A DNA stretch of 64,000 bases from the NCBI RefSeq assembly GCF_024171405.1, contig NZ_JALJZT010000002.1, positions 2,604,001-2,668,000 of the forward strand, read 5' to 3'. A program made the position numbers and the translations under genes. Shown here piece by piece: positions 1 through 8,527 of the stretch. Each line of letters begins with the position of its first letter. The first letter of the stretch is position 1. A model generated the notes under the pieces. It saw nothing but the letters and a program-made list of their open reading frames with translations, was not told the DNA's origin and ran no database searches. The DNA comes from Qipengyuania citrea (GTDB lineage: Bacteria; Pseudomonadota; Alphaproteobacteria; Sphingomonadales; Sphingomonadaceae).

Positions 1-1
1 G

Positions 2-2752
2 AAGCGCAGAGTCCGTTTCCTCTACGCGCTGCGTGACGACATGTTCGCGAACACGGATCGAACGAAGTTCTTCGAATTCATCATCCCGGTCATCCCGATC
101 ATCAACACTTCGAACTCCATCGACATGGTGCTGCAGCAGGGAGAGAGGTTGGATCTCGACGAGAGGCTCGATCGCCAGTTCCTGCGCGAGGTGTCGCGCC
201 ACCTCGACGACCTGAGGCTTATCCAGAACGTCTTCAACGAATACGCGATCTACTCGGCCAACATCGAGAGCGACGAGGACAATCTCCTGGACGCCAACAA
301 GCTGCTGGCCATCCTGATCTACAAGAACGTGTATCCTAGGGACTTCGAACGACTGCATCGCAGCGAAGGGAATCTCGCCCACCTGTTGGGCGGCAAGCCG
401 AAACTCGTTGCGGAGGGAGAGGCGGCAAAGCGCGATGAGATTACGCAACTCGAAACCCTGCTCGAGTTCGGCGAGCGACAGGTCGCTGCGGACTTGAGGC
501 AGTTGCGGCAGATCTACGCGATGGAGCTCATCGAGATACTGCCGGCAAATACGCTGAGCGTTGGCCTGAACCATAGCGTGATGGTTTCGCTATCCGATCT
601 AACCGGACACGACGGCTTCGACGAGTTGGTGGTCGCGCCTAACATAATCGCACGGGTCTACAACCAGAACCAAAGGTGCGACATCTCCGAACTTCAGCAC
701 CGTGTCGATCCAGACAATACCTACGAGGAGCGGAAGTCGGCCATCAAAGCGAAGGCGCACGATACTCGGAACGACACCATGCGCCGCATCCGAACTCTGC
801 GCGCCGAGATCGCTTCATTAAGGACGAGCAGGTTCGAGAATCTTCTGCGTTCGAACGCCGATAGGCTGGATGAGCTCTTCTCTCCGTTCGGGGAGAACGG
901 TGCGCTGGCGCGCTACCTGATCCTCGAAGGTCATTTGGATGATACCTACTATCAATACACTTCGCTGTTCCATTCCGGTCGCCTGTCTCCTGACGACAAC
1001 AGGTTCCTCATCCAGATCCGCGCCTTCACCACCCCCGAGCCGGACTTTCCGATCGACAACCCGACGGAGGTCGCCGCAGCCATGAGGGACGACGACTTCC
1101 GGCAAAGCTACGTGCTGAACGTCGCTCTAGTAGATTGCCTCTTGGCCGATCCCGACCGATACGCCGATCAAATCACGAAACTTCTGGAGTTCATGTCGGC
1201 CAACTTCGAAAAGGCCGAAAACTTCCTCGATGTCTACTATGCCAGCGGAACCGGGGTCCCGTCGTTGCTCGACGCCCTCTCAGCAAGGTGGAACGGCTTC
1301 GTCCCGGCGGTCATCTCCAGTGAGCGGAACATCTCCCACGTCACCCGCGTGCTGAACTCGCTGTCCAAAAGGCGATTAGGGAAACTTGCCACGCGGTTCG
1401 ACGAATTCCCTCGGTTCGTGACGGAGAACCTCCCGAAGATTCTCGCGGAGGTGCCGGAACTCGATCCCATACGCCTCGAAAGCCTCGGCATGGCAGTCGA
1501 GGACCTCTCGTCCATCGAGTCGCATCAGGTCGTCCTGCGTCACATGTTCGAAAGAGGATTCTTCGAATTGTCCTTCGAGAACCTGGCCTACGCCTACGAA
1601 AAACTGCTGGGCGAGAAGAACGTCGAGGGGTTGCGATCCAGCAACTACACTACGCTGAGGGCGGTTAGTAACACGCCTCTGTCGGAGAGAGTTGAGCGCG
1701 ACTTCGCCGTCTACCTCGGCAAGGTCCTGTTGGAACTCAAAGGCAACACCGAGGAGAGCCCAGACGCCCTGTTGGCGATTATCAATAGGGACGATGTTGA
1801 CGAGGAGGCCGTTGAACATTTCCTGACGCGCCAAACCACCTTCATCCCCAAGCTCGAAAACGTCCCGGCGCGATGGGTCCCGAAGCTGTTCAACCTAGGA
1901 CGCATCCAACCGACATGGTCCAACTGTCTCGCCTTCATGGATGCGGAAGGCTACGAAAAGGAGCAACTCGCCGATTACCTCGATCGCGACGAGGTGCGGG
2001 CCACAATTCTGCAAGATCCCATACCGGAAGATGACGGCGCCGCCGGTCTGCGAAGCTTCCTCCTGAATGCAGGTTCGCTAAAAGAGGAAGCCTATCGGGA
2101 CTACGTCGCAGCGCTTCCGCGGCCTTTCACGGCTTTTCCGGAGGGGATCGGGCATGAGAAGTCGCAGATACTAATCGAAGAGCAGAAAATTGTATTCGCG
2201 AAGGACACGTTCGAGGCGCTCGCGGGAGATCGCGACCTTCAGATCTCCTTCCTGGCCAGCAATATCGAGACGTTCTTGGCAGGCAAGACCGACATCTCGA
2301 TCGATGATGATTACCGGGAGGAGCTCGTCAAGGCGGAGATCAACGACGCGCAACGTCACACGCTGATCAAATCGATGGACTTGGCGTCGTTGCCGAACAC
2401 GCCGGGAAGAGCGGCGGTGATCGCCCCCATCCTCGAGAGGGTGGACCGGCCACTCCCCGAGCTTTCAGCGGATCAGGCCAGGCTCCTCATCGAGAACGCA
2501 GGGCCGGTTCGATCACAGGTTTCGCTACTCAATAAGGCCGCCAAATCTTTGCTGGACGACACTGTGCGGGAGATACTGTCCGCTCTTCCAGAACCGTATT
2601 CTCGGATCAGGAAGGGCTATCACACACCATACCTCAATCCGACCGTGGAGAACCTCGAACTGGTCGCTTGGCTCGACGACAGAGACATCATCTCGTCGTG
2701 GAGTAGAGGCATTCTAACGGGGGATATACGCGTCAACCTCAAGCGCCCATGA
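2..2752 (+). CDS. YobI-like P-loop NTPase, 5' truncated
   Basis: The reading frame is open through the left edge, so the N-terminal part, where the Walker A motif should be, lies outside the window. The first visible residues (RFLYALRDDMFANTDRTKFF, then a run rich in IIPVIPIINTSNS) look like the Walker B/sensor part of the YobI-type ATPase family, as I remember it from Gram-positive proteins. About 900 residues of alpha-helical, charged, repeat-like sequence follow with no membrane segment and no nuclease motif I can see. YobI-like proteins are large STAND/KAP-like ATPases, often in prophages and defence islands; their function is largely unknown. Its place at the edge of transposon cargo fits a defence role, but that is inference. 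The stop lies 50 bp from the convergent next gene. Confidence 0.65.
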   Translation, partial: KRRVRFLYALRDDMFANTDRTKFFEFIIPVIPIINTSNSIDMVLQQGERLDLDERLDRQFLREVSRHLDDLRLIQNVFNEYAIYSANIESDEDNLLDANKLLAILIYKNVYPRDFERLHRSEGNLAHLLGGKPKLVAEGEAAKRDEITQLETLLEFGERQVAADLRQLRQIYAMELIEILPANTLSVGLNHSVMVSLSDLTGHDGFDELVVAPNIIARVYNQNQRCDISELQHRVDPDNTYEERKSAIKAKAHDTRNDTMRRIRTLRAEIASLRTSRFENLLRSNADRLDELFSPFGENGALARYLILEGHLDDTYYQYTSLFHSGRLSPDDNRFLIQIRAFTTPEPDFPIDNPTEVAAAMRDDDFRQSYVLNVALVDCLLADPDRYADQITKLLEFMSANFEKAENFLDVYYASGTGVPSLLDALSARWNGFVPAVISSERNISHVTRVLNSLSKRRLGKLATRFDEFPRFVTENLPKILAEVPELDPIRLESLGMAVEDLSSIESHQVVLRHMFERGFFELSFENLAYAYEKLLGEKNVEGLRSSNYTTLRAVSNTPLSERVERDFAVYLGKVLLELKGNTEESPDALLAIINRDDVDEEAVEHFLTRQTTFIPKLENVPARWVPKLFNLGRIQPTWSNCLAFMDAEGYEKEQLADYLDRDEVRATILQDPIPEDDGAAGLRSFLLNAGSLKEEAYRDYVAALPRPFTAFPEGIGHEKSQILIEEQKIVFAKDTFEALAGDRDLQISFLASNIETFLAGKTDISIDDDYREELVKAEINDAQRHTLIKSMDLASLPNTPGRAAVIAPILERVDRPLPELSADQARLLIENAGPVRSQVSLLNKAAKSLLDDTVREILSALPEPYSRIRKGYHTPYLNPTVENLELVAWLDDRDIISSWSRGILTGDIRVNLKRP

Positions 2753-2802
2753 ACGCCCAACGACTGGTGTCGAATGAGCCCACCCGAACAGGCGGGGAAA
2801 AG

Positions 2803-3639
2803 TCATCTCGTATGGCTCTGGAACCGATCACAGAACGCCAGCTTCATGAAATGTTCGGTCAAGGCGCGAGCGCCATCACGGCTGACCATCTCGCTCCATT
2901 CATCCCAGCGATCGATGCGCTCGAGCAGCCAGAGGTAGAAGCGGTCGCGCGCGAGACGGTCGCCATCAGGCCAAGCCATCGTCCACAGGGTGCTGCGGAC
3001 TGGAATCTCGCGGGTGATCCGCAATCCGATCAGCTTCACCACCGGGTCGTCGCCGATCGTATCGGTAGCGAAACGATGCGCCATGCGTGCTGCGACGCGC
3101 TCCCGCCTTCCCACTTGCTCGGCAGCTTCCCTTCGTTCGGAATTACCTGCGACCGCCCGGTTCGCGATAATCCAATCAAGACCTACATCCTCCGCAGCAT
3201 CCTCACGTGTGCGCGTAGCAATCAGCATCAGCAATACAGAGCGCCCTTCAGGCGTCGGTCGGCCGTCCGTGTCGTTCACCAGCCCGGCAGCCAGCAGGTA
3301 GGCCCTGAAGAACTGGTCGAGGTGTCCATCGCCTAGGAAGATGTCACGGACCCGCTCTTCCGGCGCGACGAAGCGACCGTCGGCAATAGCGAGGTAGCTC
3401 GCCATGAATTCCATGATTCCGCTCATCCAACCAGAATGGATGGAAGGCAGTCCGAGGCGATGGACCCAGAATGCTTCGCGCACCGATCCCCATTCCCGGC
3501 CGTCCTCATCGACCAGGGGTGGTTCTCCCGGCACCGATCCGCTCGAAACCATCCAGTATCCCCAGGGTAGATCGGGATGCCGATCATCGCCGTAGCGTTC
3601 CTCGCCGGCACCAAAAGGGTGAAACGAGCTGACCATCAC
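2803..3639 (-). CDS. Hypothetical protein
   Basis: I do not recognise this 278-residue soluble protein. It begins at GTG or the next codon ATG (3636), within the stop of the gene before it (overlapping TGA/ATG), so the two are translationally coupled. It is rich in Trp, Arg and Asp, with helical segments such as FYLWLLERIDRWDEW, and has no signal peptide, membrane span or nuclease or ATPase motif that I can see. It is the last gene of a four-gene minus-strand set with a DEDDh exonuclease upstream, and converges on the YobI-like gene. No function can be given. Confidence 0.7.
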   Translation of the reverse strand: MMVSSFHPFGAGEERYGDDRHPDLPWGYWMVSSGSVPGEPPLVDEDGREWGSVREAFWVHRLGLPSIHSGWMSGIMEFMASYLAIADGRFVAPEERVRDIFLGDGHLDQFFRAYLLAAGLVNDTDGRPTPEGRSVLLMLIATRTREDAAEDVGLDWIIANRAVAGNSERREAAEQVGRRERVAARMAHRFATDTIGDDPVVKLIGLRITREIPVRSTLWTMAWPDGDRLARDRFYLWLLERIDRWDEWSEMVSRDGARALTEHFMKLAFCDRFQSHTR

Positions 3640-4370
3640 TCACCCTTGCGCTCGGCGGGAGCCGGAAGGCCGAGTGGCTCGCGGATCGGCGTATCTCCGG
3701 CCTGACCGTCCTCGATCAGCGACTTCAACTTGCGCGCCAGTTCGATGCAGTTCTCGTAGACGAAGGACTGATCGCGATAGACGTCACCCTTGCGACCTTC
3801 GCCGTATCGACCGCCCGGAACGAGGTCGCCCGGATGATCGGTATCGAAACCCAGCCACCACAGATCCTCGTGGAACTCGTCCTCGGTGGTCTGCACCGTG
3901 CGATAGTCCTGCACCGTCCTGACCCAAGTCGTGTGGCAAACCGTGTAGCGTTCCAGACGCGGCTTGCCGTGGGCTCGCCGTTCGAACCGGTTGACCTCGC
4001 ATGCCTTGCCGTAGGTCACGCCGCCATGGACCGTGTTGGAAACACCGACCGGCACGGCGTCCGCCTCATAGCCGAAGAGCGGATGCTCGGGGTTCACCCC
4101 CACATAGCCAGAGATCGTCCCGTTCTTCTGGCGAAGCATGATGCAGCCGAGGCCGGTCTCGTTGTCGATCCAGGAGACCTTGTCTGCCTCGTTGTTCCAG
4201 GGACCGTCGCCCGACGGTCGGCGATCGGGATTGTGATACACCTGCAGGGCCGTAATGCTGGTGTCCGCCACCTTGTAGGGAACCGGTGCGGGGTTCAACA
4301 GGCCGTCCGGCAGCGTCGCTTTCGTGACGTGCTTGCCGGCAGTCTTCCGCTGGGTCAGCTTCCTTGCCAT
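3636..4370 (-). CDS. Hypothetical protein of a mobile-element-associated family
   Basis: This protein has about 244 residues from the start MARKLTQRK, chosen because a perfect AGGAGG lies 7 nt upstream; a longer frame exists but lacks such a site. Its middle follows a pattern I associate with a common uncharacterised family on actinobacterial and proteobacterial plasmids and phages: GPWNNEADKVSWID, then TGLGCIMLRQ, GYVGVNPEHPLFG, VHGGVTYG, YTVCHTTW and WWLGFDTDHPGDLVPG, ending in YRDQSFVYENC. Conserved His, Cys and Asp residues could bind metal, but no activity is known to me. It lies 36 bp after the exonuclease gene and overlaps the start of the next gene, so it sits in an operon. Confidence 0.75.
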   Translation of the reverse strand: MARKLTQRKTAGKHVTKATLPDGLLNPAPVPYKVADTSITALQVYHNPDRRPSGDGPWNNEADKVSWIDNETGLGCIMLRQKNGTISGYVGVNPEHPLFGYEADAVPVGVSNTVHGGVTYGKACEVNRFERRAHGKPRLERYTVCHTTWVRTVQDYRTVQTTEDEFHEDLWWLGFDTDHPGDLVPGGRYGEGRKGDVYRDQSFVYENCIELARKLKSLIEDGQAGDTPIREPLGLPAPAERKGE

Positions 4371-4406
4371 ATTCGGTCCTCCTGAGCTGCTTTTTCTGGG
4401 CATCGA

Positions 4407-5279
4407 TCAATCCGCACCATCGAGTCGATAGCGGCTATATGCGTCTCGCCGCGTGAGCCGGGGGCCGAGGGCTCGTGCTCCCTTTCCGCTCGCGTAGACT
4501 TCGCTGGCCAACCACGCCTGTTCCTCGAGAAGGCGGAACTCCATGACCTCACGCCACCAGACCTGTGCCTTCGGATCCCAGCGGTAGCCGCGCATCCGCA
4601 GAGCATCCTTGGTCGAGAAGGCCGAGCCGACCGCTTCGATAACGAAGCTTTCGCACGAAGAGCTGCCATCGAGCTCGTAGAGCAGCGGCCGTCCATCGGT
4701 CCGCTCATGGCGCAGGAGCTGGATGAGCGCATCCACATCCCCCTGCGCTCGGTGCGCATCATAGAACCATCCTGCTTGCGCGCAGAGCCAACCAAGCGAA
4801 CGGCCTTCGAAGCCAGCGGCGGCCCAGTCGATCTCCACGCACGAGCAGGCCCACTGCTTGATCGGCAGGTCGGTGAGGCGCTTCTCCACCATGGGACGGT
4901 CGAACGCGGCGTTGTGGGCGATGACGACATCGGCAGACGATATGATATCGGTCGCGACCCGGTCGTCTATCCGCCGACCGATCAGGTCCTGATCCGTGAT
5001 GCCGGTGATCCGGGTGATGTCTTCGGGCAGCGTGACGCCGGGATCCTCGCGCCAGCACCACGCCCGACCGATCTCGGTAATGTGCCCGCCGGGATCATAC
5101 CTGAAGCGTCGCACCGCCAGTTCGATGACCCTGTCGCTTTCAGGGTCGAGCCCGGTGGTCTCCACATCCAGAACGGCCGCGACACGTTGGGGATCGTCCG
5201 GATCCCCGAAGCCTGTTTCGCCTACATGAAGATCGACACGGCGGAGCTGCCGGATGTCGGACTGCGCCGGTTCAGCCAC
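4407..5279 (-). CDS. DnaQ-like 3'-5' exonuclease (DEDDh family)
   Basis: The family removes nucleotides from DNA or RNA 3' ends with two metal ions. All five acidic/His residues of the DEDDh fold can be placed: D38 and E40 in LDVETTGLD, D127 in AHNAAFDRP, H176 and D181 in AHRAQGDVDAL. The domain spans roughly residues 33-190; a further 100 residues (GYRWDPKAQVWWREV and on) are a C-terminal extension. I chose the GTG at 5279, which overlaps the preceding gene's stop by 8 nt. The longer open frame upstream translates to low-complexity Arg/Ser sequence and coincides with the preceding gene in another frame. This resembles stand-alone epsilon-like exonucleases on alphaproteobacterial plasmids and islands rather than the replicative DnaQ subunit. 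Confidence 0.85.
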   Translation of the reverse strand: MAEPAQSDIRQLRRVDLHVGETGFGDPDDPQRVAAVLDVETTGLDPESDRVIELAVRRFRYDPGGHITEIGRAWCWREDPGVTLPEDITRITGITDQDLIGRRIDDRVATDIISSADVVIAHNAAFDRPMVEKRLTDLPIKQWACSCVEIDWAAAGFEGRSLGWLCAQAGWFYDAHRAQGDVDALIQLLRHERTDGRPLLYELDGSSSCESFVIEAVGSAFSTKDALRMRGYRWDPKAQVWWREVMEFRLLEEQAWLASEVYASGKGARALGPRLTRRDAYSRYRLDGAD

Positions 5280-5649
5280 GTCCGGTCCCCAAGGATGCCG
5301 AATGATCGAAGAGCAATCGATCGATGACTGCCGGATCGGCGTCGAGGCCGAGACCCAAGCCGTGAAGGAGGATCGCCTTCGAGCAGGCGCTGCGCTCCAT
5401 GCAGGCTTCGATCGGCGCGCGGCCTTCGAAGAGCTCGAGCGGCGAGACCATCCAGCCGACCGGATCCTCCGCCAAGCCGTCCCGCTGCATTCTCGCCCCG
5501 GTCTCTGCAGCCACGCATGCGATCCGAACGAGCGCGACGCGGTGAACAGCCACCATGCCTCCACTCCTGTCCTCGAGAGGATCGAGCGCCCAGTCCACCG
5601 GGGCCTGCTCGAAATAAGGGTCGATTTCGAATTCTGCGGTATCGCTCAT
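5272..5649 (-). CDS. Hypothetical protein upstream of exonuclease
   Basis: This is a 125-residue acidic protein starting MSDTAEFEIDPYFEQ, with GGGGAG placed about 8 nt before the ATG. Its 3' end overlaps the exonuclease start by 8 nt. It contains WALDPLEDRSGG, an alanine-rich segment, and a Cys/His-containing stretch (MERSACSKAILLHGLG), but no domain I can name. It is the first gene of the minus-strand set 5649 to 2803. Its promoter would share the 150-bp region with the divergent arsR-type gene, where a perfect inverted repeat lies. Confidence 0.65.
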   Translation of the reverse strand: MSDTAEFEIDPYFEQAPVDWALDPLEDRSGGMVAVHRVALVRIACVAAETGARMQRDGLAEDPVGWMVSPLELFEGRAPIEACMERSACSKAILLHGLGLGLDADPAVIDRLLFDHSASLGTGRG

Positions 5650-5723
5650 CGCACCGCTCCCCACGTTCCGCGCCGGACCTACCAGCGCCTCGTGACACGG
5701 CACATAGCATGAACAGAAAATAC

Positions 5724-5747
5724 TTCAATAGGTAATGAATTATTGAA
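5724..5747. promoter_or_regulatory. Inverted repeat, candidate ArsR-type operator
   Basis: TTCAATA, 10 bp, then TATTGAA: perfect 7-bp arms in an AT-rich patch between the divergent arsR-type gene (start 50 bp downstream) and the minus-strand hypothetical gene (start about 75 bp away). ArsR-family repressors typically bind AT-rich imperfect dyads of this kind next to their own gene. Binding by the neighbouring regulator is inference. Confidence 0.5.
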
Positions 5748-5797
5748 TTAACTTGTCGGTAGGGATCGCTGACGCTATCTGCAGGAGAATGGAAAAG

Positions 5798-6064
5798 ATG
5801 GATGCCGTCGCGAAACTCAGTGCCCTGGCCCAGCCAACCCGGCTGGAGATATTCCTGGCCATAGCGCGAGCGGCGAACGGCATCACGTCCAGCGAGGTTG
5901 CCGAGCAGACGGACACCATGCCCAACAACACTTCGGTGCACCTGTCGGTATTGCGAAACGCAGGCCTCGTCTCTTCGACGAAGGAAGGGCGGTCAGTCAC
6001 CTACCGAGCCGAGCGAGGGGCCGTGGAGAGGCTCGCGACTTTCCTGTCCGAAGCTGCCAACTAG
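5798..6064 (+). CDS. ArsR/SmtB-family winged-helix regulator
   Basis: This is an 88-residue protein from MDAVAKLSALAQPTRLEIF, the classic opening helix of the ArsR family, followed by the recognition region (SSEVAEQTDTMPNNTSVHLSVLRNAGLV) and a beta-wing (TKEGRSVTYRAE). AGGAG lies 10 nt before this ATG; the ATG at 5789 is too close to the same site. The protein has almost no Cys, so the CxCxxC metal site of SmtB/ArsR types is absent and the inducer cannot be read from sequence. It converges on the NreB-like MFS gene (13-bp gap) at the far end of the metal operon, and may regulate itself and the divergent gene through the adjacent dyad. Confidence 0.85.
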   Translation: MDAVAKLSALAQPTRLEIFLAIARAANGITSSEVAEQTDTMPNNTSVHLSVLRNAGLVSSTKEGRSVTYRAERGAVERLATFLSEAAN

Positions 6065-6076
6065 CTGGCATCCTCC

Positions 6077-7411
6077 TCAAGGGCGTCCGGGCCAACGTCC
6101 GTGCAACTCGTCAATCACAAAAGCATGCCTATGCTCACCCGGGAACTGCCGCGACAAATGCGGATGATCGGACGGAAGTTCAGGGTGTTCATGAGCGATT
6201 TCTTCGGGATCAACCTTGGGCCAGCGCCACAACGCCGAGATGGCGCCGATCGCCGCAATCGCTGCCAGCGCCAAGAAAGCAACGCCCATACCCGAGTTCG
6301 CGCCGATCTGCCCAGCCACCGGATAAGCGAGAAGCCAGCAAACATGGCTGAGGGCGAATTGCGCCGCGAACAGCGCCGGCCTGTCCCCTTCGTTCGAAGA
6401 GCGACGCAACAGCCTGCCGCCAGGCGTTACACTGAGCGAATACGTCACGCCCAAGACCAACCAACCGCCTAGGAGGAACGGCCAGGCGATCAACCCGGCG
6501 GTTCCCAGCGTCATCATCGCGAAGACCGACAGCGTGGCGGTTAGCAAGAACGCACCTGCGATCATCACCGAGCGGTCGGAGATCGAGCGCAGAACCCGAG
6601 GGAGGATCAGCGCTGCCAGCATCGACCCTCCTCCATAGGCTGCGAGCGCGAGTGCGACGTCCTCCTCTGAGCGGCCCATGCCTTTCACGATGACCACGGT
6701 GTTCACGATCACCATGGCGCTCCCAGCCGCAGCTGCCAGCGTCACTGCCAATAGTCCGACCAAACGCGGTGTCCTGAGGTAAATCCGCGCGCCACGCGTG
6801 GTCTTGCGCCAAACGCTCTCGACAATCTTCTTCGCTGCCTGGCGATGCGGCAGAGCGGAGGTGACGACAAGCATGGCGGAAATCACGAAGCCGACCGAGG
6901 TGCCCGCGAACAGCCAGTGGAAGTTGATCACCGTCAGCAGAGCGGCGGCGAGGATCGGGCTGAGCAGGCTTTCCAGATCGTAGGCGAGACGCGAGAGCGA
7001 CAGCGCAGTTGTATATTCCTCCTCGTCCGGGAGGATGTCCGGGATGGTCGCCTGGAAGGTCGGTGTGAATGCCGCCGAGGCCGACTGAAGCAAGAAGATC
7101 AGCAGGTAGATCTGCCATACCGCATCGACAAAAGGCAGCGCTATCGCGACGACAGCGCGGATCACATCCATCGCTACCAATAGGGTCTTACGCGGCAAGC
7201 GATCGGCATAGGCACCGACGACCGGTGCGATCCCGATGTAAGCGACCATCTTGATCGCCAGCGCCGTGCCGAGCACCGCGCCCGCATCCGTTCCGGCAAT
7301 CTCGTAGGCCAGAAGACCTAACGCAACCGTCGCGAGGCCCGTCCCCACCAGCGCGATGACCTGCGCCGCGAGCAGGTGCCGATAGGTTCTATTGGTCAGA
7401 ATACTCAACAT
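6077..7411 (-). CDS. MFS transporter, NreB-like metal efflux
   Basis: The protein has 444 residues and about 12 hydrophobic spans beginning at LLAAQVIALVGTGLATVALG, with the MFS loop GAYADRLPRKTLL between spans 2 and 3. The cytoplasmic C-terminus is His-rich (HEHPELPSDHPH, then HRHAFVIDELH), as in NreB-type nickel exporters. It would pump metal ions from the cytosol by proton antiport. It is the last gene of the minus-strand metal operon, 18 bp after the yqaA-like gene. NreB-like assignment rests on the His-rich tail and operon context; a different metal or substrate cannot be excluded. Confidence 0.8.
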   Translation of the reverse strand: MLSILTNRTYRHLLAAQVIALVGTGLATVALGLLAYEIAGTDAGAVLGTALAIKMVAYIGIAPVVGAYADRLPRKTLLVAMDVIRAVVAIALPFVDAVWQIYLLIFLLQSASAAFTPTFQATIPDILPDEEEYTTALSLSRLAYDLESLLSPILAAALLTVINFHWLFAGTSVGFVISAMLVVTSALPHRQAAKKIVESVWRKTTRGARIYLRTPRLVGLLAVTLAAAAGSAMVIVNTVVIVKGMGRSEEDVALALAAYGGGSMLAALILPRVLRSISDRSVMIAGAFLLTATLSVFAMMTLGTAGLIAWPFLLGGWLVLGVTYSLSVTPGGRLLRRSSNEGDRPALFAAQFALSHVCWLLAYPVAGQIGANSGMGVAFLALAAIAAIGAISALWRWPKVDPEEIAHEHPELPSDHPHLSRQFPGEHRHAFVIDELHGRWPGRP

Positions 7412-7429
7412 TTCGAATTCTCCACGGGC

Positions 7430-7903
7430 CTACAGCGCCCAACCCAGAATCGATGCCGCGAGAACAGCATATCTCATGAACTTGGCGACAATCACGATGA
7501 CCACGAAGATGAGAAAACGGACCTGCAAGACTCCGGCGACCAATGTCAGCGGATCGCCGATCACGGGAACCCAGGAAAAAAGCAGAATCCAATGGCCGTA
7601 TCGAGAGAAGCGCGCTTCCGCCTTGTCCATAGATGCAGAGGAAAACGGGAACCACGCTGCGTTTCTGAACCGCGCGAGATTGCGCCCCAAATACCAATTG
7701 AGCACCGAACCCAAGACGTTTCCCGAGGTCGCGGTCAGGAGAAGCACAGAGGGTTCATAGCGTCCGGACGTCAGCATGGTGGCCAACACGACCTCCGACT
7801 GGGCCGGAAGGACCGTCGCGGCGACGAACGCGGCCGCGAACAGTCCTCCGTATCCAAGCCAAGCCAGGTCAAGGCCCGTCGCGACCCAGTTCGGGATGAT
7901 CAC
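7430..7903 (-). CDS. YqaA family membrane protein (DedA/SNARE-associated)
   Basis: This is a 157-residue polytopic membrane protein with the YqaA/DedA signature: FVAATVLPAQSEVVLATML, GNVLGSVLNWYLGR, and GHWILLFSWVPVIGDPLTLVAG. The family belongs to the DedA superfamily, linked to membrane lipid transport and pH or metal stress tolerance; the exact role of YqaA proteins is unknown. The start overlaps the stop of the upstream gene (ATGA), so it is coupled to the metal operon. Such genes commonly accompany czc-type operons on mobile elements. Confidence 0.85.
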   Translation of the reverse strand: MIIPNWVATGLDLAWLGYGGLFAAAFVAATVLPAQSEVVLATMLTSGRYEPSVLLLTATSGNVLGSVLNWYLGRNLARFRNAAWFPFSSASMDKAEARFSRYGHWILLFSWVPVIGDPLTLVAGVLQVRFLIFVVIVIVAKFMRYAVLAASILGWAL

Positions 7904-8502
7904 ACGACGCGCTTGATCTCGGCATAGGCGCCTTCCGTCCTGAGGGTTACGGTGACCGTTCCCCCCGATCGATTACGCCAGAACCAACCATGGCTGCCAT
8001 CGAACGCGGCGACAAGCGTCCCGGACTCACCCGTCGACTCCCAACCCTTATCATAGCCGTGGTAGGAAACGCCCGGTGCGTCGGCGTGCGTGTCGTAGTT
8101 GACGTGTCCACCTGCGACAGACCATTCATACCGCAGAGAAGCGCCATCGGACATTACCGCCTTGACTTCTGCCCCCTCGCCAGGAGCAAGTGTCAACTCG
8201 GTGATATCCTGACGACCCTCCGCCTCTCCTTCGGAGTCCGGCGCAACGGCTATCGAGCGGACCTCTGCTCCCGCAGCGTTCTGCTCATCGGCCGCCGCTT
8301 CCGCAGCAAGCTGCTGCTTGATTTCGCCCATTTCAGCAAAGCCGAGGACCCGACCTACTCCGGTCGGATCGATCGCGTATTCAGATGGGAGCACCACAGT
8401 CACGAGAAGCGTGCCCGCCGCGACGACAGCGATACCCGTGGCCTTCAGCAACTGCCGGGTGGTCGGTAGATCATTGGACGAGGGACGTTGGGAATTGAAC
8501 AT
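7900..8502 (-). CDS. Transmembrane-anchored periplasmic protein of metal operon
   Basis: The protein has 200 residues: a short cytoplasmic N-terminus, one membrane anchor (GIAVVAAGTLLVTVVLPSEYAI), then a periplasmic domain. The latter has an acidic/Ala-rich linker and a beta-rich end with many aromatic residues and His (SVAGGHVNYDTHAD, SYHGYDKGW, FDGSHGWFWRN). The HGWFWRN pattern is typical of the 'transmembrane anchor' proteins found in czc/cus operons, as I recall them. The function is unknown; a periplasmic metal-binding or complex-assembly role is inferred from the neighbours. It follows hupE by 25 bp and overlaps yqaA. Confidence 0.7.
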   Translation of the reverse strand: MFNSQRPSSNDLPTTRQLLKATGIAVVAAGTLLVTVVLPSEYAIDPTGVGRVLGFAEMGEIKQQLAAEAAADEQNAAGAEVRSIAVAPDSEGEAEGRQDITELTLAPGEGAEVKAVMSDGASLRYEWSVAGGHVNYDTHADAPGVSYHGYDKGWESTGESGTLVAAFDGSHGWFWRNRSGGTVTVTLRTEGAYAEIKRVV

Positions 8503-8527
8503 ATCTTATACTCCAGAATGCAAGAAT

